Program-made: the position numbers and the translations under genes
Assembly: GCA_022600955.1 (NCBI GenBank)
Contig: JAHZJK010000031.1
Span: 1 to 64,000 of the forward strand
DNA: 64,000 bases
From: Gammaproteobacteria bacterium
Lineage (GTDB): Bacteria > Pseudomonadota > Gammaproteobacteria > Steroidobacterales > Woeseiaceae
Direction of reading: 5' to 3'
The notes under the pieces: generated by a model
Told to the model about the DNA's origin: nothing
Databases searched by the model: none
Seen by the model: the letters and a program-made list of their open reading frames with translations, nothing else
In this document: piece after piece, positions 9,165 to 17,354 of the stretch
Numbering within the stretch: position 1 is the stretch's first letter
Layout: each line of letters begins with the position of its first letter

Positions 9165-10403
9165 CTAAAAGCGACCCGACAGTATTGGGTCCATCAACCA
9201 TCGGAGTAGCGTACGCTGTTCCATAAGCAGCTCTGCGGTCAGCGTCATGTCTGGCCGAATTGTGTGTACTTCACCATGGGATTCGAACTGCAGCTCGTCG
9301 AGATGAACTGTGACCCGATAGACTGACTCGTCATAGCCAATAGGTGCACCCAACTCGCCAGGCCTGGAGGTGGTCAATGAAATTGCATTGACGCGACCTG
9401 TCTTCGAGCCGAAGTGCTGAAACGGAAAGGCATCAATATAGATCCGCACTTCTGCGCCAGGTTGCAGAAAGCCGATGGCGCGTGATGGGACGAGCAGCGT
9501 GGCCTGCAACACGCTTCCTGCTGGCAATAGTGTGGCGAGCCCGGCCTGACTGCCAACGCGTTGCCCGCTTAGCCCTTGAACTGCTGTAATCGTGCCCGGA
9601 AGCGGAGCACGGACGACGAAAGCACCGAGCGCTTGCTGTTCCAGTCGCGTACCGACCAGCTTGTTCTTTTCTATACTAAGGTTTGAAATTTCTTCGGCCT
9701 TGCGGTCGTCGAGTCGGCCAATTTCAATGTCGAGCGATGCACTCCGAGCTGTAGTTTCTGACAATTCTCCGCGGATAGCTGCAAGCTCTGCGCGCTGTGT
9801 GAGCAGCACGGAATCTTGCCTCGACTGTTCGCGTTTCGAAACAAATTGTCCCGCATCGAGTTGTTCTAGTCGCTGCAACTCAGTTTTGGCCAGCTCCACG
9901 AGTTGTGACTTCAATTGCAGCTGCATCTGGAGTTGTTGTCGCTTGGTCCGCAAACCGGATCGCTGTTTTTTCAGTGCGGCCGCGTGGTCAGCGGAGGATC
10001 TCTCAGCGATTTCAATTTGTCGCTCAATCTCGACGAGTCGATTGTCGGTAGTGAGCACCTGTTTTTGTCGCGTGAGTCCGTCTGACGATTCAATATCGGA
10101 CTCGAGTCGGAACAGTTCGTCGCCGGCACTGACTTGTTGTCCGGTTTCGATTGTCACCGCATCGAGCATGCCGGATTTCGGTGCGCGAATTTTGAGTAAG
10201 CCTGCGGAAGGCGAAATGTAACCGCGTACCGTTTCGTGGCGCTGGTATTCGAATGTCGAGAGGAACAGGAAAGCGGCCATTACGAAGCTGACAACAACCC
10301 CAGTCGTAGCACGTATGCTGAGGGGCTGTGCGAGCTGTATTGATCCATGCAGCGTGTTACGGCGCTCATTGAGAGCTTCCTTTCGGAACAGGTGTAGATT
10401 CAT
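9165..10403 (-). CDS. HlyD-family membrane-fusion protein of the exporter
   Basis: The periplasmic adaptor (412 residues) that links the adjacent ABC exporter to an outer-membrane TolC-like channel. It has one N-terminal membrane anchor (about residues 34-52, VVSFVMAAFLFLSTFEY), a biotinyl-lipoyl half motif (KIRAPKSGMLDAV), a long alpha-helical hairpin rich in Gln/Leu/Glu (about 110-245) and the returning lipoyl half (VVRAPLPGTITAVQG), then a beta-barrel region. The layout is that of CvaA/RaxA adaptors. It is the first gene of a two-gene operon. No TolC gene is in the window. The 128-bp gap upstream, shared with a divergent MOSC gene, should contain the promoter. Confidence 0.92.
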   Translation of the reverse strand: MNLHLFRKEALNERRNTLHGSIQLAQPLSIRATTGVVVSFVMAAFLFLSTFEYQRHETVRGYISPSAGLLKIRAPKSGMLDAVTIETGQQVSAGDELFRLESDIESSDGLTRQKQVLTTDNRLVEIERQIEIAERSSADHAAALKKQRSGLRTKRQQLQMQLQLKSQLVELAKTELQRLEQLDAGQFVSKREQSRQDSVLLTQRAELAAIRGELSETTARSASLDIEIGRLDDRKAEEISNLSIEKNKLVGTRLEQQALGAFVVRAPLPGTITAVQGLSGQRVGSQAGLATLLPAGSVLQATLLVPSRAIGFLQPGAEVRIYIDAFPFQHFGSKTGRVNAISLTTSRPGELGAPIGYDESVYRVTVHLDELQFESHGEVHTIRPDMTLTAELLMEQRTLLRWLMDPILSGRF

Positions 10404-10531
10404 GTATCAAGGCTAATATTGTTTCCGTATACGGCAAGAGGAGAAATTGCCGCCAGTATTGCTAAATCCGTCAATTAACAGCTCAATGTGACAAGGGCAT
10501 CAGGTTCGCGGAATTTGGAGGATTACTGGTT

Positions 10532-11113
10532 TTGACTAAGACAACTGCGACAGTCGTATCAGTCCACAAAGGATCTACGGAGGAATTGCATAAGGACAAG
10601 CAAGCCTCGATCGAGGTTGATCTTGACGGTGTCATTGGTGACAGACATCGCTCGTATCAGCGAGAGAGTTGGGGCGCCGGCGACAAGCAAGCGGAGGGTA
10701 CTGTGCGGCGTAACGAACGCCAGTGGTCAGCTGTTTCAATCGAGGAGCTTGCCGAGATTCAGAACACGATGGACCTGGTCGAACCCCTGACCGCAGCGTC
10801 GCTGGGTGCCAACTTGTGCCTGTCGGGTATTCGCCAGTTGTCGCGGCTGCCGAAAGGGACAACGTTGACGTTTCCGTCCGGAGTAGTTCTCATTGTGGAG
10901 GAATACAATCCGCCGTGTTCCGACATGGGCAATAAACTGGCGTCGATACACACAACACATTCCGGAAGTCCTGTCGCCACAACGGCATTTTCCCAGGCTG
11001 CGAAGTTGACGCGGGGTATCGTCGGCGTGGTTGAGGTGGCGGGCGAGATAAGACCGGGCGACGACGTCAGTGTTGATGTCTATAAAGTGCCTGACTGGCT
11101 ACATCGCGACTAG
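10532..11113 (+). CDS. MOSC domain protein
   Basis: A stand-alone MOSC (molybdenum cofactor sulfurase C-terminal) domain of 193 residues. The family motifs include an early GVIGDRH, and a conserved cysteine in NPPCSDMG (about residue 130) thought to bind sulfur or molybdopterin. Such single-domain proteins (YiiM/YuaD-like) can reduce N-hydroxylated compounds or carry sulfur to molybdenum enzymes; which applies here is unknown. The start is a TTG at 10532, supported by a strong GGAGGA (10517-10522) nine bases upstream. No molybdenum enzyme or cofactor gene is nearby. Confidence 0.87.
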   Translation: MTKTTATVVSVHKGSTEELHKDKQASIEVDLDGVIGDRHRSYQRESWGAGDKQAEGTVRRNERQWSAVSIEELAEIQNTMDLVEPLTAASLGANLCLSGIRQLSRLPKGTTLTFPSGVVLIVEEYNPPCSDMGNKLASIHTTHSGSPVATTAFSQAAKLTRGIVGVVEVAGEIRPGDDVSVDVYKVPDWLHRD

Positions 11114-11224
11114 GCAGCCGCTTAGTCCGAAGGCCTGATACCAATTGTTACAGCGCTCTCTGGCGCGCGGGCTAAAGAACTGGCAAAGTCTACGCACTGC
11201 AACCAGACACTACCGGGGTACAAC

Positions 11225-11764
11225 ATGCGGGCTCTAATTGGCGCAATTCTCATAATGACTGCGGGCATCGGCGGCGCGACAGACGCCACTCTGCTGAATC
11301 AGGATTTTCGCAGACTGGCTTCCGATGATGTCGTGAATCTTCACGATGCCTATGCAGGAAAAGTACTCTTGGTCGTCAACACCGCGTCAAAGTGCGGCAA
11401 TACGCCACAGTATGACGGGCTTGAGAAATTGCACCAGCAGTACGGCGAAAAAGGCCTGGTCGTACTCGGCTTTCCTTCAAACGACTTTCTTGGTCAGGAA
11501 CCGGGAACTGAAGCTGAGATTCAGGAGTTCTGCCGACTGACATACAGCATCAAGTTTCCGATGTTTGAAAAAGTCACCGTCAAAGAGGGCGACGCTCATC
11601 CATTTTATGAGCAGCTGGCGGCCGCTGCCGGGACCTATCCGACCTGGAACTTCCACAAGTATCTGATCGGGCGGGACGGAGAGATGATCAGTGAGTTCAA
11701 TCCCCGCACGCAGCCCTACGCAGATGACCTGGTCGCAGCGATCGAGGCGGCTCTGAATAACTGA
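11225..11764 (+). CDS. Periplasmic glutathione peroxidase-like thiol peroxidase
   Basis: Reduces hydroperoxides. The 179-residue protein shows all family landmarks: peroxidatic C57 in NTASKCGNTPQ, Gln91 in the GFPSNDFLGQEPG block, and W141-N142 in WNFHKYLI. C103 in EFCRLTY is a candidate resolving cysteine, pointing to a thioredoxin-dependent rather than strictly glutathione-dependent cycle. A short hydrophobic N-terminus (residues 2-18, ending GGATDA) looks like a signal peptide, so the enzyme probably acts in the periplasm; most bacterial homologues are cytoplasmic. It is monocistronic by context, with convergent neighbours. Confidence 0.9.
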   Translation: MRALIGAILIMTAGIGGATDATLLNQDFRRLASDDVVNLHDAYAGKVLLVVNTASKCGNTPQYDGLEKLHQQYGEKGLVVLGFPSNDFLGQEPGTEAEIQEFCRLTYSIKFPMFEKVTVKEGDAHPFYEQLAAAAGTYPTWNFHKYLIGRDGEMISEFNPRTQPYADDLVAAIEAALNN

Positions 11765-11782
11765 CGCGGGGTCGATAGCCGT

Positions 11783-11980
11783 TCATGCGGCATCGTCCTG
11801 AAAGATTTCCTCGATCGACAAGCCGAACAAGCGTGCGGCCTTGAAAGCGAGTGGCAAGCTAGGGTCAAATTTGCCTTTCTCCAGTGCATTGACGGTCTGC
11901 CTGGAAACATCAAGCTCCATTGCCAACTGTGCTTGCGTCCAGTCTTTTTCGGCGCGCAGAACCTTGAGACGGTTCTTCAT
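11783..11980 (-). CDS. XRE-family HTH regulator, short form
   Basis: A 65-residue single-domain regulator, almost entirely a Cro/C1 helix-turn-helix: LKVLRAEKDWTQAQLAMELDVSRQTVNALEKGKFDP. The C-terminal LFGLSIEEIFQD is typical of the YozG-like small regulators. Its start overlaps the stop of the upstream membrane-protein gene (ATGA, 4 nt), showing translational coupling. Such pairs (small HTH plus a membrane protein) usually repress their own operon; a perfect palindrome lies upstream of the first gene at 12421-12440. Confidence 0.92.
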   Translation of the reverse strand: MKNRLKVLRAEKDWTQAQLAMELDVSRQTVNALEKGKFDPSLPLAFKAARLFGLSIEEIFQDDAA

Positions 11981-12399
11981 CGGTACTTCCTTTGACCAAC
12001 GATTACTGAGATCAGGTAGGTCAGGCCAATGAACATGACAAGGTAAGATATTTCCGCGGCTGCGGGAATCAGATTTGTGGTGTCAGCCATCGAGTAGGCC
12101 AGGCCAAATACCAGGCCGAGACCAAGGGCAATCGCCATGGCTTCGAGCTGAATACGTTGCTGTAATTCGTCGAGGCCGTGAAGATGCTGCTTATTGGCAA
12201 GAATCATGCAGACACCGACAATCACGTTAACTAGCAACGCCAGTGTCGTGAGCGTCTTGCTCGAGTCCCAGATAAACTGTGGGCCGAATGTAGCCAGTGC
12301 GGTGCTGGCCACCCAAGTGGCAGTCCAGGCACCCAGTTTCAGGGTGTTCTTTCGCGTTTTCGCCTGGAAGCTATCAGTCGCCGGGTTCGTCTTGTTCAT
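11977..12399 (-). CDS. Four-TM membrane protein paired with HTH regulator
   Basis: A 140-residue membrane protein with four hydrophobic helices (about 22-40, 50-68, 87-103, 115-134), and a soluble stretch between helices 2 and 3 (NKQHLHGLDELQQRIQLEA). The DELQQRIQLEAMAIALG pattern is common in small membrane proteins encoded with YozG-like regulators, but the function is unknown. A start ATG at 12399 follows AGGAAC. It is the first gene of a two-gene operon whose second gene encodes the regulator. Confidence 0.85.
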   Translation of the reverse strand: MNKTNPATDSFQAKTRKNTLKLGAWTATWVASTALATFGPQFIWDSSKTLTTLALLVNVIVGVCMILANKQHLHGLDELQQRIQLEAMAIALGLGLVFGLAYSMADTTNLIPAAAEISYLVMFIGLTYLISVIVGQRKYR

Positions 12400-12420
12400 T
12401 TGTCTAGTTCCTTTGTCCTA

Positions 12421-12440
12421 ATGTAAAGTGTATTTTACAT
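12421..12440. promoter_or_regulatory. Perfect palindrome, candidate autoregulatory operator
   Basis: ATGTAAA (12421-12427) and TTTACAT (12434-12440) form an exact 7-bp inverted repeat with a 6-bp spacer. It lies 22-41 bases upstream of the membrane-protein/HTH operon start, where a repressor site would be expected. Assignment to the XRE regulator is inference. Confidence 0.5.
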
Positions 12441-12524
12441 ACATTAGGTCTGGAACCGGTTAATGTCAAGTTATATTGACAAAAAGACGTGTATTGACGA
12501 CTTTTCGATCGGCAGCAGCGGTAC

Positions 12525-12722
12525 TTAGCAGGCGCTCAGGTCACTCAGTTTGCCGAAATTGCGCTCGTAGGGGTTGGTATTGGGAATATCAGGCTCGACT
12601 TCAAGCTCTACCGGCTCAACGCCACTCATCCATACAGTGCGACCGAGAGTGTCTGTGAATACCTTCGGTGGCCGGCGAATGCGTATGGTGTCGCCTATGT
12701 GATCTGTCGTTGCCTGTTTCAT
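12525..12722 (-). CDS. Small hypothetical protein (65 aa)
   Basis: A 65-residue frame that looks protein-like: a basic region with IRIRRPPKVF, then DTLGRTVWMSGVEPVELEVE, then a Pro/Asn/Tyr segment (NTNPYERNF), ending in Cys. No signal peptide, membrane segment or GG leader is seen. The balanced composition and the GRxVWMxxVE...PY pattern suggest a conserved small protein, but I cannot assign a family and see no good Shine-Dalgarno sequence before the ATG. It sits alone between an HTH operon and a divergent serine hydrolase gene. It may be spurious. Confidence 0.5.
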   Translation of the reverse strand: MKQATTDHIGDTIRIRRPPKVFTDTLGRTVWMSGVEPVELEVEPDIPNTNPYERNFGKLSDLSAC

Positions 12723-12830
12723 GCTTTAGGTTTTCGGCAGATATGACGCATTCTTTAGTGTTCAGTTTCATTGCGACGGATGTTTGCTACTCTTCCCCAC
12801 CGCAGCATATTTCCAAAAGGTTAAAGACGC

Positions 12831-14114
12831 ATGCAAACAATGCCAAGATTCCATGTTCTCGCGATTTCGCTGCTTGTTGCAGCGATCTCACTGGTTTCCT
12901 GTCAGAAGGAAGTTGTTGCGCCGGCCCCGACCATTTCCTTGGCCGATACCGCAGCGATCGATCAGGTCATGGATAGCTATGTCGATGCCGGAGCGGTTCC
13001 GTTCCTTTATGCGCGCATAGAAGACAAGCACGGCCGCGTCGTTTACGAGCACAGTACGGTAAACGAGGATCTTCTTCCGGGCGTCAAAGTAAATGCCGAT
13101 ACGTGGATCCGCATCTGGTCGATGAGCAAAATTGTTACGATTTCCGTATTGATGGATCTCGTGGAAGATGGCCGTGTCCGACTTGACGACCCGGTTGCAA
13201 AATACATTCCCGAGTTTGCAGACCTGCAGGTCGCTGTGTCCAGTGATGGTTCCGATCTTGGTGCCACTGACGATGCAAGCAGCGTTTGCCCGCTGCAATA
13301 CGTACCTGCAACGACGACCATGTCTGTGTCCGACCTGATTAACCACAAGGCCGGTTTCACCTATGGAATGACCGGCATTCCATGCTTCGATGAAATACAG
13401 ATGGCATCCAACCTGGCCACGATTGAAAACTCTGAAAATCTGATCCAGGCAATGGCCGAGCTGCCACTGCTCATGCAGCCGGGGACTGCTTACCACTATG
13501 GCACCAGCACGACGGTGTTGGGGCTGGTCGCCGAGCGCGTTACCGGAAAGAGTCTTAAAACACTGGTAGAGGAACGTGTGACCACACCGCTGGGTATTGA
13601 TGGCTTGCGTTACGGGTTGCCTGCGGGCGCCGCATTGTTGCCCAGAGTTTCGGGGGGCGATGGAAGTCTGCAGGTGGTGGAGGTCAGCAATCTGGCTGAA
13701 ACGGGTGCCGCGCTGCCAGGCTATGATCCCGACCACAAACTTTACCTGGGTGGCGAGGGCATGCTGTCTACGGTGGATGCCTACGCAGATTTCCTCCGCA
13801 TGCTGCTAAATCGTGGTGAGCTCAATGGCCACCGGTTTCTGGAAAAGGCCACAATCGCTGAGATGGTTGCCCCACACACAATGGTCGACAACGAGTGGGG
13901 CCACAACGGATACAATATCTGGGTTTCGAGTGCCAAGGCCGGGCCCGCCGGTCTGTGGTCTGGCGGTGGATTTGAAGGCACACACTACTGGATCGACCCG
14001 CACCGAGAGTTTGTCGGCGTAATCGTGACGCAAATATTGTCGCCGCCTGAAAGTGCGAGCGGGCGTGATGCTGCGTTTCGTCATGCAGTCTATTCACAAA
14101 TAGTCGAGAATTAG
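12831..14114 (+). CDS. Serine beta-lactamase-like lipoprotein hydrolase
   Basis: A 427-residue member of the class C beta-lactamase/family VIII esterase/penicillin-binding fold. It has a lipoprotein signal peptide with lipobox LVSC (Cys24), so it is likely membrane-anchored in the periplasm. The active-site SxxK is S97-M-S-K100 in RIWSMSKIVT. The second-motif Tyr is in GTAYHYGTST (about 218-224), and a C-terminal strand has WSGGGFEGTHYW in place of the KTG/HxG triad. The family mostly cleaves esters, or D-amino-acid peptides; true beta-lactam resistance is unlikely. A bidirectional hairpin terminator follows directly. Confidence 0.88.
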   Translation: MQTMPRFHVLAISLLVAAISLVSCQKEVVAPAPTISLADTAAIDQVMDSYVDAGAVPFLYARIEDKHGRVVYEHSTVNEDLLPGVKVNADTWIRIWSMSKIVTISVLMDLVEDGRVRLDDPVAKYIPEFADLQVAVSSDGSDLGATDDASSVCPLQYVPATTTMSVSDLINHKAGFTYGMTGIPCFDEIQMASNLATIENSENLIQAMAELPLLMQPGTAYHYGTSTTVLGLVAERVTGKSLKTLVEERVTTPLGIDGLRYGLPAGAALLPRVSGGDGSLQVVEVSNLAETGAALPGYDPDHKLYLGGEGMLSTVDAYADFLRMLLNRGELNGHRFLEKATIAEMVAPHTMVDNEWGHNGYNIWVSSAKAGPAGLWSGGGFEGTHYWIDPHREFVGVIVTQILSPPESASGRDAAFRHAVYSQIVEN

Positions 14115-14115
14115 A

Positions 14116-14140
14116 AAAGCCGCCTTGCGGCGGCTTTCCT
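14116..14140. terminator. Bidirectional hairpin terminator
   Basis: AAAGCCGCC (14116-14124) pairs perfectly with GGCGGCTTT (14129-14137) over a four-base loop. The arms give U-rich tails in both directions. It sits between the convergent serine hydrolase and sat genes, only a few bases from each stop codon. Confidence 0.85.
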
Positions 14141-14141
14141 C

Positions 14142-15323
14142 TTAGAGATTTTGGTAGTGATTCATCAAAATCTCGGCAACCTCGGGACGCGAAAACTCCG
14201 GTGGTGGCGCGATACCGTCGCTTAACAGTTCGCGGACCTTTGTCCCCGACAGGAAAACATAATCTTCCGGTTTGTGATCAGGTGCTTCGCTCATCATCAC
14301 AACCTTGTCGAGCTTCTTCGACCACGCCGTATGATCGGCTTTGAAGATATCGATTTCCATCGCGCCCTCTGGAATCTGCTCGAAGATGGCCTGGGCATCG
14401 AATGGCCCATAGTAATCCCCAACACCGGCATGGTCGCGCCCAACGATGAGGTGTGTTGCGCCCATGTTCTGGCGGAACACGGCGTGCAATACTGCTTCGC
14501 GCGGCCCCGCATACAGCATGTCGAAACCGTAGCCAGAGACCATGACGCTGTTCTCAGGAAAGTATACGTCGACCATCTTGCGAATACAGGCGTCGCGAAC
14601 ATCGGCCGGAATATCGCCCGCTTTCAGCTTTCCAAGCAGCATGTGAATGACAACGCCGTCTGCGTCAAGCCGATCCATGGCCATGCGGCAGAGTTCTTCG
14701 TGAGCGAGGTGCATGGGATTACGAGTCTGGAATGCCACAACCTTGTTCCAGCCACGAGATGCGATTTCTGCGCGTATCTCGACCGCTGTTTGAAACGTTC
14801 CCTCAAAATCTGTCGCGAAGTAACTTAAGCTCAGAACCTGAACAGGTCCCGAAACACAGAAATTACCTTGCTCCTGGAATACCGCGACGCCCGGGTGGGC
14901 ACTATCGAGCGTCCCGTAAACCTGTTCGGTCATCGTGTCTTTCTGTTCAGCAGATATCTCTTCGATGGCCTCAACATCCATCACGGCAATCACCGGATTG
15001 CCTTCAACATTCGGGTCACGTAACGCGATGCGCCTGGATCCTTCAATACCGCTGATATCGGTTGCGAGGTTTAATACGGGTACCGGCCAGAACAAGCCAT
15101 CGACGGTATGCATTTTCTGCGAAACGCTGAGAGCGTCAGCCAGATTCATGTATCCCGACAATGGCGTGAAGTAGCCTCCGCCAAGCATCACGGCGTTTGC
15201 TGCCGCAGCTGAGCTGAGTAGCAACGAGGGCAGGCTGTCGGCCTCGGCGAGCAGTTGCTCGCGCATCTCGGTATCCGTTACCAGTAGCGGCTTAAGGGCA
15301 TCAGCCCCATGTGGATTAATCAA
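14142..15323 (-). CDS. sat: Sulfate adenylyltransferase (ATP sulfurylase)
   Basis: Forms adenosine 5'-phosphosulfate (APS) from ATP and sulfate. The 393-residue product is the single-subunit Sat type, not CysDN. The nucleotide-binding motifs are intact: QTRNPMHLAHE (HxxH) and GRDHAGVGDYYG, with the terminal FLSGTKVRELL block. The start is a TTG at 15323 giving the family-typical N-terminus MINPHG, with GGAGA seven bases upstream. It is the last gene of a TetR-cysC-sat operon, 9 nt after cysC. No APS or PAPS reductase is in the window, so the products could serve assimilation or sulfation. Confidence 0.95.
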   Translation of the reverse strand: MINPHGADALKPLLVTDTEMREQLLAEADSLPSLLLSSAAAANAVMLGGGYFTPLSGYMNLADALSVSQKMHTVDGLFWPVPVLNLATDISGIEGSRRIALRDPNVEGNPVIAVMDVEAIEEISAEQKDTMTEQVYGTLDSAHPGVAVFQEQGNFCVSGPVQVLSLSYFATDFEGTFQTAVEIRAEIASRGWNKVVAFQTRNPMHLAHEELCRMAMDRLDADGVVIHMLLGKLKAGDIPADVRDACIRKMVDVYFPENSVMVSGYGFDMLYAGPREAVLHAVFRQNMGATHLIVGRDHAGVGDYYGPFDAQAIFEQIPEGAMEIDIFKADHTAWSKKLDKVVMMSEAPDHKPEDYVFLSGTKVRELLSDGIAPPPEFSRPEVAEILMNHYQNL

Positions 15324-15332
15324 GGTGTTCTC

Positions 15333-15989
15333 CTAGTGCGCTTCGGCTAAATCAGTCGCGCGGGTAAGCGGTTGCTTGGCAATGAATCCGTTTGCCTCCA
15401 GATAGTCGACGATCATTTGCACTTCGTCTTCTACAGTCATTTCATCGGTCTTCAGATGCAGTTCCGGTTGCGTCGGTGGCTCGTAGGGATCGTCAATTCC
15501 GGTGAAGTTCTTGATCTCACCAGCGCGAGCTTTCTTGTACAGGCCTTTCGGATCGCGTTTCTCGGCCTCGGCGAGCGAGCAGTCTACAAAAACTTCGATG
15601 AAATCGAGACCAGCTGCTTCGTGCAATTCGCGTACTTCGTCGCGATCGCCCTTGTATGGGCTAATGAAGCTCGACAATGATATAACGCCTGCGTCGACGA
15701 ACAGTTTGGCCACTTCGCCGATTCGACGGATGTTTTCTTTTCGATCAGCCTCGGAAAAACCAAGGTTCTTGTTGATGCCAAGACGCACGTTGTCGCCGTC
15801 GAGTCGATAAGAGAGTTTGCCAATACCGAACAATGCACGCTCAAGTGCGACTGCGATCGTGCTCTTACCGCTGCCTGAGAGACCCGTAAACCAGATGGTC
15901 GCGCTGCGCTGGCGCAAGATAGTGTTGCGGTCTTCACGAGAGACTTCACCGTCATGCCAGGTAACATTGGTTGCTTTTTGTTGTGCCAC
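15333..15989 (-). CDS. cysC: Adenylylsulfate (APS) kinase
   Basis: Phosphorylates APS to PAPS. The 218-residue protein shows the P-loop GLSGSGKST (about 37-45), the YRLDGDNVR block (about 61-69), the [17 protein letters not shown] region and the C-terminal [24 protein letters not shown] block (given here only as a pattern of [21 protein letters not shown]). It is somewhat longer than the usual 200 residues, by an extended C-terminus. It starts with GTG at 15989 after AAGGAA, 13 nt downstream of the TetR gene. It acts with the neighbouring sat. Confidence 0.95.
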   Translation of the reverse strand: MAQQKATNVTWHDGEVSREDRNTILRQRSATIWFTGLSGSGKSTIAVALERALFGIGKLSYRLDGDNVRLGINKNLGFSEADRKENIRRIGEVAKLFVDAGVISLSSFISPYKGDRDEVRELHEAAGLDFIEVFVDCSLAEAEKRDPKGLYKKARAGEIKNFTGIDDPYEPPTQPELHLKTDEMTVEDEVQMIVDYLEANGFIAKQPLTRATDLAEAH

Positions 15990-16002
15990 TTGTGTGTTCC
16001 TT

Positions 16003-16611
16003 CTAGTTCGTATGCTTATTGTTCGAAAACCCGTTGAGTATCAATCCAACGCTGTTGTCGATGATCTCGTAGATGTCCATATCCGGGTCACGAACTATTT
16101 GCTCGCCCCAGGAGTTGCAGATCCCGATCACCGCATGAGAGGCAAAGCGGCAATCCACGTCTGCGCGTACTTCGCCACTTTTTTGTCCCTCGACAAAAAT
16201 ACCCTCGAGTTGCTGGCGGTAGCCGCTGCCCAACTCGTGAAGTCGCGTTCGCTTCGACTCGTCCAGGTATAAGCGCTCGGCGTTGTACACTTTTAGCGCC
16301 TCGTTCTTCTCCCGATACTTCGTAATGTGCGAGGTAATCGTCGCTGTCAGTTTTGCTCTGAATGGTTGTTCGCTTGCGGCAATTGAAACCATGCGTCCCG
16401 CGTAGTCCTGCATGCCGTACAGGCAAACTTCGCTGAGAGCCTCTTCCTTCGACTTGAAGTAGTAATAAAGGCTGCCCTGCTTGATGCCCATGCGTTCTGC
16501 AATATCGCGGGTACTCGATCCATGGAAGCCTTTCTCGGCAAAAACCGACGCCGCAGCTCGAATCGCTGCGTGCCGCTGCTGCTCGTATTTTCCAGTCTCT
16601 CCCGCAGGCAC
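16003..16611 (-). CDS. TetR-family transcriptional regulator
   Basis: A 202-residue regulator. The N-terminal HTH includes [41 protein letters not shown] (residues about 17-56, seen as the TRDIA...GSLYYYF core), and the C-terminal ligand domain is all-alpha. The HTH type and ligand region resemble regulators of fatty-acid and acyl-CoA genes. It is divergent from a MaoC-SDR-thiolase-oxidoreductase operon starting at 16862 and is followed within 13 nt by cysC. It could therefore control both. Two inverted repeats in the gap (16642-16657 and 16703-16719) are candidate operators. Confidence 0.9.
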   Translation of the reverse strand: MPAGETGKYEQQRHAAIRAAASVFAEKGFHGSSTRDIAERMGIKQGSLYYYFKSKEEALSEVCLYGMQDYAGRMVSIAASEQPFRAKLTATITSHITKYREKNEALKVYNAERLYLDESKRTRLHELGSGYRQQLEGIFVEGQKSGEVRADVDCRFASHAVIGICNSWGEQIVRDPDMDIYEIIDNSVGLILNGFSNNKHTN

Positions 16612-16641
16612 ACTCAGTCTCCGCCATAATCGTCGGAGAAA

Positions 16642-16657
16642 TCTATAGAACTATAGA
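16642..16657. promoter_or_regulatory. Palindrome in TetR/MaoC intergenic region
   Basis: TCTATAG and CTATAGA form a perfect 7-bp inverted repeat around AA, 31 bases upstream of the TetR start. Size and position suit a TetR-dimer operator or a -10 region overlapped by one. Assignment is inferred. Confidence 0.45.
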
Positions 16658-16702
16658 AAAAATGTCAACAGAGAAATAAGTAATTAAAAATAAAAGAAAA
16701 TT

Positions 16703-16719
16703 ATTGACATATGTTCAAT
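16703..16719. promoter_or_regulatory. Second inverted repeat, candidate TetR operator
   Basis: ATTGA (16703-16707) and TCAAT (16715-16719) flank the centre CATATGT, in a very AT-rich stretch. The repeat includes TTGACA (16704-16709), a good -35 match reading toward the MaoC operon, so binding here could block transcription. No well-spaced -10 was found, which weakens the promoter part. Confidence 0.4.
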
Positions 16720-16861
16720 AGCTATATGGAAGGGTGGAGTTTCGTCATATTCCGATGATGCAGCCCAAAATCCCCGTATGCCATCATTGGTAGATACTGG
16801 CGCTGCGGCCGCTGGCTATAATGCGCTGCCTGCATCAAGCGACTGCGAGACTGTAAATTCG

Positions 16862-17326
16862 ATGAGCGATACTATCTCCGTGGCGGACCTGCCTGGTCTT
16901 GCCGGAAGACAATTAGAGCCATCTGAGTGGCTGCTAATGACCCAGGAACGGGTCAACCAGTTTGCCGATGCCACCAATGATCATCAGTTCATTCACGTCG
17001 ATCCTGAAGCAGCTGCCAAGACAGCTTTCGGCGGACCGATTGCGCATGGTTTCCTGACATTGTCGTTGCTGTCGTATCTCAACGAGCAGAAGGCGCTGCT
17101 GCCGGACAATCTTGTTATGGGCATCAACTATGGCTCGGACAAAGTGCGATACCTGATGCCCGTTCGCGTAGGTGCCAGGATTCGCTCTCACCAGAAGGTG
17201 CTGGAAATATCTGAGAAGAAACCAGGCCACTGGCTAATGAAGACCGAATGTATGGTTGAGATTGAGAACGAAGAATCGCCGGCATTGATTGCCGAAATAT
17301 TGTCGATGTTCGTCGTCGGCGAATAA
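16862..17326 (+). CDS. MaoC-like (R)-specific enoyl-CoA hydratase
   Basis: A hot-dog fold hydratase (154 residues) adding water to enoyl-CoA. The catalytic block of the MaoC family is present as FADATNDHQFIHVD (Asp and His), followed by FGGPIAHGFLTLSLL. The start is uncertain: ATG 16862 gives a product that begins where the family does, but has no clear Shine-Dalgarno sequence; an upstream ATG at 16778 would add 28 unremarkable residues. It is first in an operon with SDR, thiolase and a quinone oxidoreductase, all suited to acyl-CoA oxidation or synthesis. Confidence 0.88.
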   Translation: MSDTISVADLPGLAGRQLEPSEWLLMTQERVNQFADATNDHQFIHVDPEAAAKTAFGGPIAHGFLTLSLLSYLNEQKALLPDNLVMGINYGSDKVRYLMPVRVGARIRSHQKVLEISEKKPGHWLMKTECMVEIENEESPALIAEILSMFVVGE

Positions 17327-17354
17327 AACCCACCAAGACTCGAGGAAAATTGTT

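Noticed and set aside
12888..13736. A 282-codon open frame on the - strand across the serine hydrolase gene
   Set aside because: It is wholly antisense to a gene with a lipobox and SxxK motif, and its translation is Cys/His-rich without any domain.
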